Of a stretch of 64,000 nt of DNA, positions 45,397-58,000 are shown piece after piece. Below the pieces are notes generated by a model that ran no database searches, was not told the origin of the DNA, and saw only the letters and a list, made by a program, of their open reading frames with translations. A program made the translations under genes and the position numbers. Source of the stretch: Morinoia aosen (taxonomy: Eukaryota; Arthropoda; Malacostraca; Amphipoda; Talitridae); assembly GCA_030386875.1 (NCBI GenBank), contig CM059562.1, forward strand, positions 20,823,360 to 20,887,359, read 5' to 3'. Each line of letters opens with the position of its first letter. Within the stretch, counting starts at the first letter, position 1.

Positions 45397-45763
45397 GATT
45401 AGATTAGATTATAAGTTAGTTTAAGCCTCCCTAACCGCTACAAAAATAGAGCGTATCGAAGAGAGGAAAGAGGAAGGCACCATTTAGTATGGAGATAAGA
45501 AAATGAGGAATCTATGCTGAAGGGGCATAGAAACAGTAAGATGAGAAAGAAGTTCATGAAATAAGATAAAAGTTGAAGAAGAAAGAGAGAGGTGCTGAAA
45601 AACAGGACAGCAGTGAACTGAAAAAAGGTGGTCCGTAACATAAAAAACTATTATTTCAACAAAAAGAAGGCCTACCAAACTCTCAGCTCGGGCCCTCACA
45701 TTTTCCCCTGGGAGCGCTAATTCCCATAGATACAATAGTTGTATCCCCCTGAGGAGGGGGGGG
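45397..45763 (-). mobile_element. SINE-like repeat copy 17, full length with target-site duplication
   Basis: A GATTAGATTAGATTA tail and a CCCCCTGAGGAGGGGG terminus bound the copy. The perfect 13-bp GGTGTAGTTCAAA lies at 45384-45396 and 45764-45776. Confidence 0.87.
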
Positions 45764-46740
45764 GGTGTAGTTCAAATGCAAAGGGGCACCGCAAGAGCGC
45801 AAAATTTGAGTGTTTTAGCGAACACAGCCAGCTATGCTGACGAAAGAAGGCGCGAGCATCTTTAAGAGAAGAAAATATGAAATGAGATTAAAGAATTCGA
45901 AGACAAAACCCTCGTGCACAAATTCAGTTGCAAGGTACGTCGATGTCCTTAATTAGAGGGGAGAGTTGTTGAGAATAAAAGGCAAGGTCTGATTGCAAAT
46001 CAGAACAAACGAGACTTGCAATAAGTGTGGCTGATATTGTGATGAGCAGCTAAGGCAACTATTACGGAGTGTCCATTTCCAAGGCACACAAACCAAGGAA
46101 GAAAAAAGCAGCACGAGTGGAGCTCAGGAATCCTACACACAATTTAGAAGCGCAGAGATGCGTTGAAGGACATAGCCTTTCACGATGCCCCATGGAAGAT
46201 TTGTACACGGAATAAATTAAATAAAAATTAAATCTAAGTTAAAACCGCTACTCACCATCGGTTCATTTAACATCCATACAGGCTTGGATTTCACTCATTT
46301 CAAATTAAAACTATATTATCACTCGTCTTAGATTAACCAGCATATATAGGTTATAACAGATTAATTTTAAATGGTAACTACTGTCGTGTTCAAGATTTGA
46401 CAACTGTTTCATCAGCCTGGTCTAACGTATGTTATTTGCAGTAACTATCATGAATTCTAATCCACGGCATAATCGTTAATAGATTCTATGGCGTCTCTAT
46501 TCACTGCACTGCTATTAAAGACTCGTTGATAGGTACTTCCTAGGTTACAAAACAAAGAAAATCCAGTAAGGAACAGTGCTCAATGCAAAGTTGCCAACTA
46601 AAACTTTTTTTTTGGGACAAAGATTGAAAAGTTGCATCATTTATCCCCCTTGTTTATGTGATGGGGGCGATAAAGTAAACAAGTGTATTATTTCCGCCCT
46701 AAATTTTCCCTGAGCTATAATAAATATTAAATATTATTTT

Positions 46741-47055
46741 ATTAATTAGTTTGAGGATCCCCAGTCACAGCAAAGGTGATTGCAAGACAGTGAAGAGAAG
46801 GACTATTTAGTATGGACTGTAAAAAACAGGGAATCTATACATAGGGTGACTTTCCACGCAGGATACCCTGCGGACAGAAACAGTGAGTCAGGAAGGAAGA
46901 AAAAGAAGAGATAGCTGAGAAAGCAGGAAAACTGAAGGAAGCAAATTGGGCACGAGAGATAGAAGTCACGAAGGCCTACCTAAAGCTGAGGCAACCTTTA
47001 AAAACCTATTCCCTGAGGGCGCCAGTTCCCATGGCACAGAATAGACAAACCTAAC
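46741..47055 (-). mobile_element. SINE-like repeat copy 18, diverged
   Basis: Collinear in minus orientation, with AAGGACTATTTAGTATGGAC and AGGGCGCCAGTTCCCATGGC. It carries an extra segment, GGTGACTTTCCACGCAGGAT, also present in related form near 62500. Confidence 0.6.
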
Positions 47056-48343
47056 TTACCTAAATCTATTGTCCATCCTATGTTACCTCAGGGGTTCAAA
47101 CCATAATTTTGAACTGGCTAAAAGTACTTAGTTCAGGACAATAATAGAGAAACAAAGAACTAGCATTAAAAACGCTTCAAAAGAAATACTAAATCACCCA
47201 GAAAAATACGCCGTTTATGGATGGGAAAGTATACATATATCAAGTGACGCTCAATAAGTTAAAGGACAAAAAACACAGCGTCTTTCAGAGCAATTTCAAC
47301 TAATTACACACTGAATTTCAAGAAATTAACATGGATTTCTTATTTCTCTGCATTGCATCAGCCACTGATATTTATAACAAACACTTGGGCGCAAAATGTG
47401 CACACAGAACTCTATCAAAATCCCTCTCAAATGCTCCAAGAAAGTCACTGATGCTTTCGTGTCATCACAAAAACTCATCAGTAGGAATCAAGGCACTCAG
47501 TTTGTAGAGAAGGTAAAGCAACTACCGAGGTTGCTTCTTACACACTCGTATCACTTCTACGCATAGCGTCCAATGTCACACCCTAGACAATGATGTCGGT
47601 AACATTAGATCTCACCCTCTGATTCCCCCCCCCCCCCCAAAAAAAAAAAACAGCCAAAAATTCAAGAAAATTCAAGCGCTAACTAGTCAAATTTGATCTA
47701 GCCAGTCTTATACAGCAAAAGATGGTTTATGTTAGGTAGAAACATGCGCAGAGGTTGCCGCGAGGATGTGCTCTTGAGTCCACACACACGACATCCTTTA
47801 TTTATTTGAAAATATTTTTGACTAGATCCTTAGTTCCAGTTGCGATAGAAATGAGCGTTTACATGCGCTCAATAACTTATCATACATCATACAAGATAAT
47901 AGACCAACAAGGAACATTTAAGTAGCTCAAAGAAAACGTGCGAATACACTTGCATGCAACAAGCTAGATGAGCTCAAGTACTAACACTGCTGCTCGTCCA
48001 ACAATGCACATTATTGCCTTACCCGTTGCGGCGCCTCATGACGTTCACATTCCCCAGCCACACAATAAAATAAAGTTTAAATTACTAATAGATTTTTCCA
48101 ACCAAGTAACACACTAGAAGTTAACGCACACACTAGTTGAGTATTCTCAGAACTGCATCTTCCACGAAGTCCCATGATATAACCCGAGAGTTATCAGAAG
48201 TTGAGATTATTGAAATGGTATGATTGTCTCCAACATCAAAATTTCCAATGAATATTTCTGACATGCAAATACAACTTCGACTTCGACTTTACCGAGAAAA
48301 AGTTGGAAAAAAGTTGTGGCAAGTCCTACCAATAACGACCGCT
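47056..48343. other. Intergenic, no gene recognised
   Basis: Contains the C14-A12 run at 47625 and otherwise unremarkable sequence. Confidence 0.4.
47625..47650 (+). repeat. C14-A12 homopolymer junction
   Basis: Fourteen C followed by twelve A. This is the reverse complement form of the T11-G23 junction at 6917. Confidence 0.8.
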
Positions 48344-49489
48344 TTAAGGGGACCATCCCGTGCCAAATTGGGTCCCCGAATGGAAATGCGTGTTTTTGTT
48401 GAAAAAGGATCCTTAGGGGGCGGGTTATTGTGCCATGAAATTTTATGGCGCTACGGACGCTAGAAACCCCCCCACGGGGGGTCCAAAGGGGACCGATAAA
48501 CATCATTTTTGGACCCAATTTTTTTTATTGTTGAAAAAGGATCCTTAGGGGTTGGGTTATTGTGCCATGAAATTTTATGGCGCTACGGACGCTAGAAACC
48601 CCCCCACGGGAGGTCCAAAGGGGACCCCCCGGGGGTCCAATGGGGTCCCCCCGGGGGGGGGACCCCTCCACGAATTTTTCGAAAAATAATTAAAAACTAA
48701 GGCCTGAATCGAAAAAGTGACAGGAGTAAAAAAGGTTTACTTTCAACAAATACATATACTGGCCAGTTTTCAAACGAATCGGACGAAAAAAGTTGGTGAG
48801 ACCTCAATATGACTGAGTACTCAAAAGAACTGTAATATTTCTCTATAATTTTATGCAATATATTTATCGTGTTTCATTAAAATTCAAGAGGGAAAACGTT
48901 GCTCATAATTCGTACATAGAAATAAATCATGGAAACTGCATTCATGTACTAAAATTTTCATGATATTCCAATTCAATGGACATACTTTGTTTTTGGGCTC
49001 TAGTGAAAAATTACCGTTTTTACCATTCAAATCGTATCAGGGCATTGAGTTTTGATGCTAGAACAAAACCAAAGACAGTTTTAGAATCCTTGGAAAATTT
49101 CTAACAAAAGTACATTCTCTTTGCTTTCAAATTCAAATATTTCGAAAAAATATATTGTTCTAAACCCAAAAAGTTTTCAAGGGTTTAGAAAATTGGAGAA
49201 AATAGAAAAAATTCGAATTTCCAAAAAAAATAAATGTACTTTTGTTAGAAATGTTCCAAGGATTCTAAAACTGTCTTTGGTTTTGTTCTGACATCAAAAC
49301 TCAATGCCCTGATAGGATTTGAATGGTACCTAAATATGCCCCAAAAAACGAATTTTTCGTAAAAAAAAAATAAGGCCTAAATCGAAAAAGTGACGACAAG
49401 TGACGGTTTACTTTCAACAAATACATATACTGGCCAATTTTCAAACGAATCGGACGAAATTAGTTCAACCCCCCGGATGGTCCCCTTAA
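48344..49489. mobile_element. 1.15-kb TTAA-flanked composite element
   Basis: Termini TTAAGGGGACCATCC and GGATGGTCCCCTTAA are perfect inverted repeats bounded by TTAA, as in piggybac-like elements. Inside there is a direct duplication of a G/C-homopolymer-rich block (about 48390-48500 and 48530-48640). There is also a direct repeat of a 100-bp segment (48700-48800 and 49373-49470), and a long internal inverted repeat (about 49018-49115 and 49230-49330). No convincing ORF. Confidence 0.72.
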
Positions 49490-50933
49490 ACTGACACAGA
49501 TATTATTTCCTCCAGCAAACACGAAAGCCATTGAAACTCACGGCTCTACGAACACAGAGACCGACAGTGACGGTGTCCATGTTTCACCAGCGAAGAGTCC
49601 AAAATTTGGAATAAAAAATAAATTTGCATCTAAAATTTTTTTAAAAAACAGCGGTCCGTATTGGTCAACAAATAGAAGTCGAGCTACGTGTGAAAATGTA
49701 AATCGTCTTACAATTCAAGCTCTACTCTATTTTCGATCTTCAGTTTTATAAATTGGAAACTCGCCGTTTGAGTACAAGGTGTACAGGTTGAAATGTCCTA
49801 ATTTTCCGTAGAAAAATAAATTTTACCTTGAAAAAAGGTTGCAAATGCTTGATTCCAGGTATGCGCCATCACAAGCTATACGTTTTGCGCCGGTCCTGTA
49901 AGTGACGGGTGCCCTCCGAGAATAATCTCACATTTTGACATGATCCATGCAGCGAGTAAGCCATTTTACAGCATTTACGCAATTGTTCAAGTGCTGCTGG
50001 GAAACTGCATGAGGCATCCATGATAACTAGCTGTAGTCCGAAGGGGCCAAGTCTGGTGAGTACTGCGAGTGAGGGCAAGAGTCCCTCGGCAAGCGCAGAG
50101 GTGATATCTCTGCCTTTACGAATTGCTGCGTAACTATAAAAAATACTACATTATATTGCTGTAAAATCACTTGACCGCGCCTTGTGGCCTAATTCAACAG
50201 TTTTTGATGATTGCATGGTTCAAATTGGTCAGTTGACGATATCGAACGGCTCTTTCCCCAGGCTTCAGAAGCTCATGGCACACCACACTTGTCTGATGCT
50301 CCCAATTGCACTCTTTGTCTCTTCTGAAGCGATTCGGTTTCCAGTCAATGGGGATGGTTAGCTGGGTCAACCAAAAACTTTTCACGTGTCGAATTTTCGA
50401 AGTAAATCCATTTTTCATCTCCACTTTCAATCCAATGCCGGAAAGACCTCATCGTGTCAAGAAAACAACACACAGTTTCGCACATACCCTTAGCTTGGTT
50501 CGTAAGTAGATCAAATACAGTATAAATGTTTACTATTAATTCGAACTTGAACTCTGTTCCATACTAACGGTGGTTTGACAGGCTTTGTCTTACTGTTCAA
50601 TTGGCATAAATATTGAGACCGTAAACAAACCCCTACTTCCATCATCATCCAGTGAAAAACTGGAGAATAATTGACAAGCACACATGCTGTTTTCCGAATC
50701 TCTGGTTCAAAAATGTACCATAATAGCAAAGAAGAAAAATGTTTTCAAATCCTCAAAAGCTCTTGGGAGGAAGTTTTCGTTTATGAGACGAGCAGTACTT
50801 TCCATTAACCAGAACCAAGTGATTTCCATCTATGGAATTTGAATTCCTTGAACTTTCTTTACATATTTTTTTCTCTATTTGCGAAGTGGGGTTGCACTCG
50901 CATCTGTGTTATTCACTCTTTCCCCTCTGTTAG
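49490..50933. other. Intergenic or intronic, no exon recognised
   Basis: If the candidate plus-strand gene ending at 51766 is real, its preceding exons should lie here or further left. None was found by family motif or paired splice signals. Confidence 0.35.
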
Positions 50934-51766
50934 GGAGGATTTTGGAGCAATGCTATGCATTCAGGCCCTCAAAATGCTCGCTACTCACATGACACTAGGA
51001 GCGGAGCCAGAGTTCCTCCAGCGAGCCAAGACAACGGCTACCCAGCTGCTTTACGTGGCTCGCCAGACTCTATACCGTGATCAGGTATCTCAACTACACC
51101 CTGATGATCTTTAAGGTGAATTCCCTCTGGATTTCTGGACGTTACTGTTAACCTTTTTCAGTGAGTGCATTTTGTGACACGCTCTCGGGAGGCAATCCCT
51201 GAAAATTTCAAAATGATTTCATTTCCGTACAATTTAAATCCGAACTTTCCTTAACCCTTTAACGCCCCAGAGGACACCAGTGTCCTCTTTCAAAAATACC
51301 CTCAATATATTGTATTTCTTGTTCAATTAGTTCCCTAATGTGTTCATTGAAGTTCTCTGCCGGGTGGCAGTTCCTATCCCATCCTGATATTGGTGACTGC
51401 CTGATGCCAGCGCCAGTTTACTGACGGTGGTTGTGTTAACGGTAATATGAGTACAAAAATTCGGACGTTAAAGGGTTAAGCTCGAGCATCTCACTAAAAC
51501 GACGACTTTTATTCCGAAAGATCATATGCTTTTTAAAAAAAATGTTTCGTAAAATAATTTTGTAAGTTCCTTACGGAAGCCGCAGCCATTTTTCATTGAA
51601 CTAAAATCACAGATCCCATTGGTTTCCTCAGAAAGCCATATACTAACGTGCAATCAACGCAATTCACTCTTGGTCCCAGGTTCAGGAAAGAAAACTCAAC
51701 AGAAGAGGATCAAGAGGCGGAAGGCTCATTAGTGGAATTTTCAGCATTGCTCCCATTTTGATTTAA
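50934..51766 (+). CDS. Candidate last two exons of an unrecognised plus-strand gene
   Basis: A strong polypyrimidine acceptor (CTTTCCCCTCTGTTAG) precedes 50934-51084, whose frame reads GAMLCIQALKMLATHMTLG and continues to LLYVARQTLYRDQ before CAG-GTATCT. A second good acceptor (CTTGGTCCCAG) precedes 51680. There the same phase continues as VQERKLNRRGSRGGRL, then ISGIFSIAPILI and TAA at 51764-51766. The helical, Ala/Leu/Lys-rich exon looks coding, but I do not recognise the family. A second frame of the first exon is also open, so the assignment is uncertain. If real, the gene ends 126 bases from the convergent fucosyltransferase. No upstream exon was identified. Confidence 0.3.
51251..51479. 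mobile_element. Piggybac-like TTAA MITE, copy D
   Basis: TTAACCCTTTAACG at the left is matched by CGTTAAAGGGTTAA at the right, a clean inverted repeat with TTAA ends. It lies between the two candidate plus-strand exons. Confidence 0.8.
51508..51513 (-). promoter_or_regulatory. Candidate poly(A) signal AATAAA for the fucosyltransferase
   Basis: TTTATT on the plus strand reads AATAAA on the minus strand, about 380 bases after the fucosyltransferase stop. If used, the 3' UTR would overlap the candidate plus-strand exon at 51680-51766. Confidence 0.2.
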
Positions 51767-51891
51767 TTATTGAAGCCTTTCATCTCCTTTTTTTTCCACA
51801 TAAAACGAACGAAGACTTGGAATCAACGGGTCCGTTGTGAGCAATTTGTACGGCGCTTAACGTAACAATGACCCTGCAAAGGAAACGAAGC

Positions 51892-52060
51892 TCATGAAAT
51901 CAACTTTGCAACCCTCGAATCATCACTGTTGATGCACTTTCCCTTTTCAAACCAGTCGTAGATGTCGTACGTTTTGGGCTCCGTGTCGGTGTGAAGTTTC
52001 TTGCAGAGGTCACACCAAGACTTGCTCGAGTCTTCGGAACTGCCATAATTTTCCCGCCAC
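51892..52060 (-). CDS. Fucosyltransferase terminal exon C (C-terminal cysteine motif, stop)
   Basis: Acceptor GTCTGTGCAG. It encodes [40 protein letters not shown] and [15 protein letters not shown], then TGA at 51894-51892. The closely spaced cysteines (WCDLCKK ... GKC) are the disulfide-forming C-terminal signature of animal alpha-1,3-fucosyltransferases. Confidence 0.9.
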
Positions 52061-55000
52061 CTGCACAGACAAATACACGAGTTGTTACAGATCCCACGTG
52101 TGATAACTGCATCATAAGCAGCAAGTATACTGTATTCCTTAATGAAATAAGTTTCATTCGTGCATGAATGTAAAATATTTCAGTACGTAAATAAGCTTAA
52201 CTCTTTGACGACGTGAGCCATCGGTGGTACACAGAGACAATTTTCATAATGCTACTGCCTAACCAGTAGTCACAGACTCAATCTTCATGAATACTTAATC
52301 GAAGCTAAATAAAGGCACGATTCAGTTTATGTTTTCTATTTCTAACATTGACCACTACAATTGACAAATTGTTGTTGAATATTGAACTTAATATTTACCA
52401 GCCGCAGTCAAAGTGTTAAAATGAACACTGCTACTTTGCATGCATCAAGAACAGTTTCGGCCTCTCAGGAACAACAAACGGGACAAAGGGGTAAACCGCG
52501 CGCGCTGTAAGTGACGAGCCCATAGCTCTGCTCTACTCTCTCTGTTCAAGTGAAGATGCTATGAAATATTCATTACCGTCTTGATTTTTTTAGGAGTGAT
52601 TTTAACTTTGCAAACTGCTTTTAACGAAATTAGTTTTGATCGAAAAAAGGAATCCTACTTCTCGGTCAATTCCGAAAGTAGAGTTATGACGGTTTTACCA
52701 AAATAACGAAGTGGCGAACGTTTACCTATGAATAACGAACGAAGTGGCGTTCCATATCACAAATATGAGTTCTTCCCTGGCAAGTTCCACAGCAAGCAGA
52801 GATCAAGGCCAGCCATAGCTACTTTGTTTAACACGTTCACCGCGTTTCCACAGTTGTTAAAGATTGGTTTGATTACGTTATACTCAACAGAATTGGGAAG
52901 TCGACTTCTCAGCTCGAATACATTTATATCCTTCCTAAAAAATATGAAAACGCAATTGCACGATAACATTTCGCCTCGAATGGTAGGAGTAATTTTTTAA
53001 AAAAGTTCGTGAAACAGTTGAAATGTCGTTCATTATTATTATTATTATATTCCTGGTTTTACCACCGCAGCCGCACAAGTGTTGATCTCAGCAGTGAGTC
53101 TCAGTTGTATTGGTTTGTTGCGTTAAATTTTTCTTGTCGTTTCCGTATCAGGGCGAGTTGGTTCTGTAGTAGTTAATCCATTGCGTGGGCAAGTTTCACT
53201 TTCAGATGTAGTTGTAGAAGTTTATTTGTCTGATAAAGTTGTACAACGGTCCCCCAAACCTCACCTGGTCGCCATCTCCAAGGTAACCCTCCAAGGTGTC
53301 CGGGGGACGTCCGCTAAACTAAATGTTCCGCGCAGCATCATGACACCGACACTCGAAAAGTATGTGGTGCACTGTCAGTGGAGCCTCACAAGCCCCGCAC
53401 GTCGGTGCCACGCCCCCCTCCATCAAATGTTCATAAGTGGCGTGCGTGTGGCCAATGCGTAGTCGGCATAGTTTCACTTCCCAAGGGCGGTTTTGCTGGT
53501 AGCTGGTAGCGAAGGGCACTATTGATTCTTTTAATGATCGCAGTTTGTTGTCCGCTTAGGCTGCCCACTCCTCTGCCCACTTTCGATCAACCTTACTCTT
53601 TATTGCTGCTTTGTAGTCAGTTGAGGGAATTGGCTTTCGTACGATGGTTTGCCGGTGGGTTGCCAGAACGGCAGCAGTATCCGCCCGCTCGTTGCCCCTC
53701 ACCCCAACGTGACTAGGTACCCAGCAGAGCGCAATCCGTTTCCCACTTTGCTGTATCGCCAGTTGGATTGCAAGGCTGAGAGGGTGTCGAGGTTTGTATT
53801 GTGCAATCCCCATAAGCGCACTACGACAGTCAGACACAATGGTCACAGATCCCGTGGAAGCAAAGCGGCAGGCTTGGACAGCAGTCAGGATAGCATACAG
53901 TTCAGCTGTGTAGCTGGATGCTACTCGTTGGATCCTTTCAGATGTTTCATTATCCCCCCGTACTACAGCAAATCCAGTACCGGATTCATTACGAGCACAG
54001 TCCGTGTAATATATTGTTGACGCGCTGTGGGATGCCAAGTGGTCCAAGAACACCGATCGAGCTGCCACTGGCCCCACCTGCAATTTCCTCACATTGTACA
54101 TCTCCTTGCACAATCTTTGAGCACCTGCTTGCCAGGGTGGGAAGACGTATGGCATTTCCACCAGCACATTGTCGAAGCGTACATCGTAGTATTCCAGCAG
54201 ATTCGTGGCTCTCACGTAAAATGGTCGGGGTGTCGTCGATTCTGGAGCGTAGGTATGAGGCGGGATATTTCTAAGTTCTTGAAGTGTGTATGTATTGGGG
54301 TTTATTTGCAGGCGGAGAGAGTAGTTCATAATTTTTAATGCACGATATTGCTCTACTGTCTTGGTCCCGGTCTCGCTGTGTAGTGAATCTATGGGCGAGC
54401 TTCGAAAGGCGCCAGCTGCTATTCTCAAAGCTGCATTTTGGATCGGTTGTATAGTCGCCAGTAGCGAAGGGCAGGCGGATCCATAGGCTTCACATCCATA
54501 ATCAATTTTAGGTTTGATTAGGGCTATGTAGAGACGTAATAACAGTTTTTTGTCGGATCCGTATGACGAGTGGGCGAGGAACTTCAGGAGGTTCAGCCCT
54601 TTAATGCATAACGTCTTCAGTTGTTGAATGTGGGGTCGCCATGTTAGGCTCTCATCTATAGTTAAGCCGAGGTATTTGTATTTCTCCACCTGGTTGATGT
54701 TTTCCCCGTGTAGGACCAGTTGCGGTGCGATTTTGGTACACCCACGTACTCGGCAGATATGCATGCTGTTTGTCTTGGTAGTAGAAAAACGAAATCCAGT
54801 TCGGTCAGTCCAGCGCTCCAGTCGGTTTATTGCGATTTGGAGTTGTCTTTCCAGCGTGTCCGTTCGGTGTCCTGCTATATATACGGCAAAATCATCCACA
54901 TATAGGGAGCTTTTACATAAGAGAGGTAAGTCTTCTGCAATATCGTTGATCGCAATCAGAAAGCAGGTGCAGCTTAGCACACTGCCCTGGAGCACTCCTT

Positions 55001-58000
55001 CTTGTAAATATTTTGTGTCGGAGAAGGAATTCCCTACACGTACCTTTATCTTGCGATCGGTGAGAAAATTATTGACAAAGTGCAGTAGGTGTCCTCCGAG
55101 TCCTCCAGTGTGGAGCTTTTTAATTATATTATATCGCCATGCAGTATCATACGCCCTAGCCAAGTCGAAGAAGATGACCAGTAAGTGCTGCTTCTGACCC
55201 ATTGCCGTACGGATAGCGGTTTCTAGGCACACGACGTTGTCGGTCGTACTACGGAATGATCTGAAGCCGCACTGCACGTTTGTAATTTTATTATTTGCTT
55301 CTAAGAAGAACATGAGCGCCGTGAGTTGATTATTCTTTCCAATAGTTTGCTCAAGCAACTTGTGAGGGCAATCGGTCTGTAATTTCCCACGCACTGCGGG
55401 TCTCTTCCTGATTTGGGGATGGGGATTATTATTGCAGTTTTCCACTGGTCCGGGAATACATCGTGTAAAAAGATATAGTTGAATAGAAGTAATAGGAGCT
55501 GGTGGAAAGATTCATGCGCTCGTTTTACCATTGCATATGTGATGGTATCAGGTCCCGGGGCTTTTTCTTTACTTTTTGATAAGGCTCCGTGTAGTTCTTC
55601 TATAAGTGGAACATTGTAAACATCGTTGCTGTTTCCAAAACGTAGCACCTGGCTCTCCATTCTTTGCTTATGGGTACAGAAGTTAGCGCTGACGTTGGAG
55701 ATGTTGCTTGTCCTGGGTATGTGGTTGGCTCTCCTCGGTGTTTAGTATTTGTATTGCGTCTCTTATCATTAAATGTCGGATTGAAAGGCTCGAGTGTGTA
55801 TTTTACTTTGCTGTTGCAGCTCCTCCCGTTCCTCGCCACTCGCAGATGTGTTCTGCAATGGTTTTGGTGCCGGGGAGGTTGACAGAGAATTGCCTTCTGC
55901 ATTTCCTGTCTGGGAGATGTCCATGAAGTCCGGGGGCGGGTTGAAGTCGTCACCATCAAGTTGGGGGTTGGGGGGGGGGGGTTAAAGTTTGAAATATCCA
56001 TGGTTAATAGGTTAAGTCTCACCTGTGCCCTGAGCCGGCACCAGCTTTGGTCGGCCGCCAACAAGGGGAACCCTTCTGTCAGGCTCACGTAGTCCCGACG
56101 GGCACACTCACTAAGCACAGGCATAGCTCCTGGCACGAGCAGATGCAGCAGGTTGTAGCGCTTGACTAACCAGCGAGACGTTTCCGCGCCTCACTGGCGT
56201 TTAAACCGCCCCCCGCCTTTCCACCCGGCCATCGGCTAACCCTTGCCGCGCACGACTATCAAGCCGGCAGGTCGGGTCTAGGTCCCGGCCGGCCTTACAA
56301 TCAAATCCAAGGAGAGGTCAATGTGTGTCCAGGAGAGTATCCAGTTGTCAGCTCGGTTGTCAGTGTTGCCATCCCAGTTGGTCTGGATCTCGGCCCAAGC
56401 CTGTCTGTCATGGTTGAACCTGGGACAGCATAGCCTTGGGCTTCATTGAACACACAAGCCCCCTCCCCGTGACAAGGACAGGATGGCGTGAGGGGGAAAT
56501 GTCGTTCATTTATACCGGTTCGTGAATGGGCGATTTACCAGTTGGCACACTTGCAGCCCAATACGCAGGAAACGTATTAAAAAACTTGAAGGCGTCCGCA
56601 GCCACATGTTCAATAACTATGCGAATATAGAATAAAATATCAAGCATCTTATTTCTAACACGTTGACTACGCTTGCGGGGAAAACAGACTTTATACTTGA
56701 ATACATTTCCAACCTTTTTAAGAAAGGTGAAAAATATAACTGTATGATAATATTTTACCAAATAAGCAAAATCCACTTCAAAAAGACTTGTGAAATAAAT
56801 GAAATGTTATTCATTTATACCGGTACGTGAATGAGCAATTTACCAACCGATACACGTATGTCTTAATACGTAGTCAAAGTTTTAACTTCTGAAATTGAAC
56901 ACGTCGAATATCAGATTACAATATAATTTTCTTATGAGTCTGAATCGCCCAAATAAAACGATTTTATTCATTTGAAAACCGAAAACTTACATGGAATACG
57001 AAAGTACTTGAAAGGACATCCACTTCAAGAACGACTCTATACGCCGTTCTCTCCATACAACGATATTGTACGCCGCCTAAACACAACACAGCAAGAAAAA
57101 GGAGGTCTGATACCCACTGGAAGTATTCAGCGTAGGCGGTCACGTTGCGGCTTAGATATGTCATGTAGTCGGCGAGGTCTTCCACACTCTCGTAGTCAAG
57201 CACGTTGATATAGGAGTGGGGAGGCACCACATTTTCGTAGGGGCCCAACCCGTACACCACAGGCACGACGTTGTACCTGAAAGAACATTCCCGGTCAATA
57301 AGCTTGCAGCGGCTATCATTGATACTATTTTATTTTGCTCACCGTTGTATTTCTCAGATAACAATCTGAGTAGAGCCTCGAAGTGTGAGCCATCGTAATC
57401 ATGAGCAACGTGACAAGAAAAACCGTGAAAATAATGTTATACTTTAACAAACACTGTCCGTGCAAGGACGATAGCTCATGCACAAATTATAATTTTTGCA
57501 TGAGAACTTGCAATAATCTTGCTGAGCACATAGAACTTACAGGAAGAAGAGCTCCGGTAAACAACTAACGTTCACGAGTTCAGCAAATTCATTACTTACC
57601 CTTGCTCGAACAGTCCAAATTATCCTATACAAGACCCACCGCTAACTACTCAAGTAACAAAACTATGAGAAAACTTTGTCTTTCTTTACAGCATTCCAAG
57701 TTTCAAGTTTTCAATTCATTTTGGATACATACTCTTGCAAGCTTAAAAACCACGAGGTAAAAATGCTCAAGAGGCACAAATCCTCCAGACGCAAATTCAT
57801 AAGAGGGACAAATAATAGGAGAGACAAATTCCTAAGAGACACAAATCTTCAAGAGGGACAAATCCTAAAGAAACAAAAATTTCCATGAGGTAAAAATTTC
57901 CGAAAACGCACAAATCCTCTAAAGGCACAAACCCCCCTTGAGGCATAAATCATTAAAATGCAAAAATCACTATAAGTAGAATTTTACCAAAAACTACACA

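Larger units (their letters stand above)
53035..56496 (-). mobile_element. Non-LTR retrotransposon (I/jockey-like with RNase H), internally deleted
   Basis: The element is bounded by a perfect 14-bp target-site duplication, AAATGTCGTTCATT, at 53021-53034 and 56497-56510. Its 3' tail on the minus strand is a TAA repeat (53035-53052). The 5' end (56496 downward, starting CCCCCTCACGCCATCC) is G+C-rich and looks like a 5' UTR with an ATG at 56136. Reverse transcriptase, RNase H and a C-terminal cysteine motif follow in broken frames. No ORF1 body or endonuclease is recognisable between the 5' region and the RT. The element is 3.46 kb, where full-length relatives are usually 5 kb or more. An RNase H domain and TAA tail suggest the I group or its relatives. 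It lies in the fucosyltransferase intron, in the same orientation as the gene. Confidence 0.9.
52828..56580. mobile_element. Piggybac-like TTAA MITE, copy F, split by a LINE insertion
   Basis: The left part 52828-53034 starts TTAACACGTTCACCGCGTTT. The right part 56511-56580 ends AAACGTATTAA. Removing the LINE and one target copy leaves a 277-bp element collinear with 56655-56885. Confidence 0.72.

Noticed and set aside
48207-48518. A 103-codon minus-strand frame running into the TTAA element
   Set aside because: It crosses the element boundary and is driven by G/C homopolymers. No domain is visible.
54628-55197. A 189-codon open frame on the plus strand
   Set aside because: It is the antisense shadow of the LINE reverse transcriptase, which has clear catalytic motifs on the minus strand.
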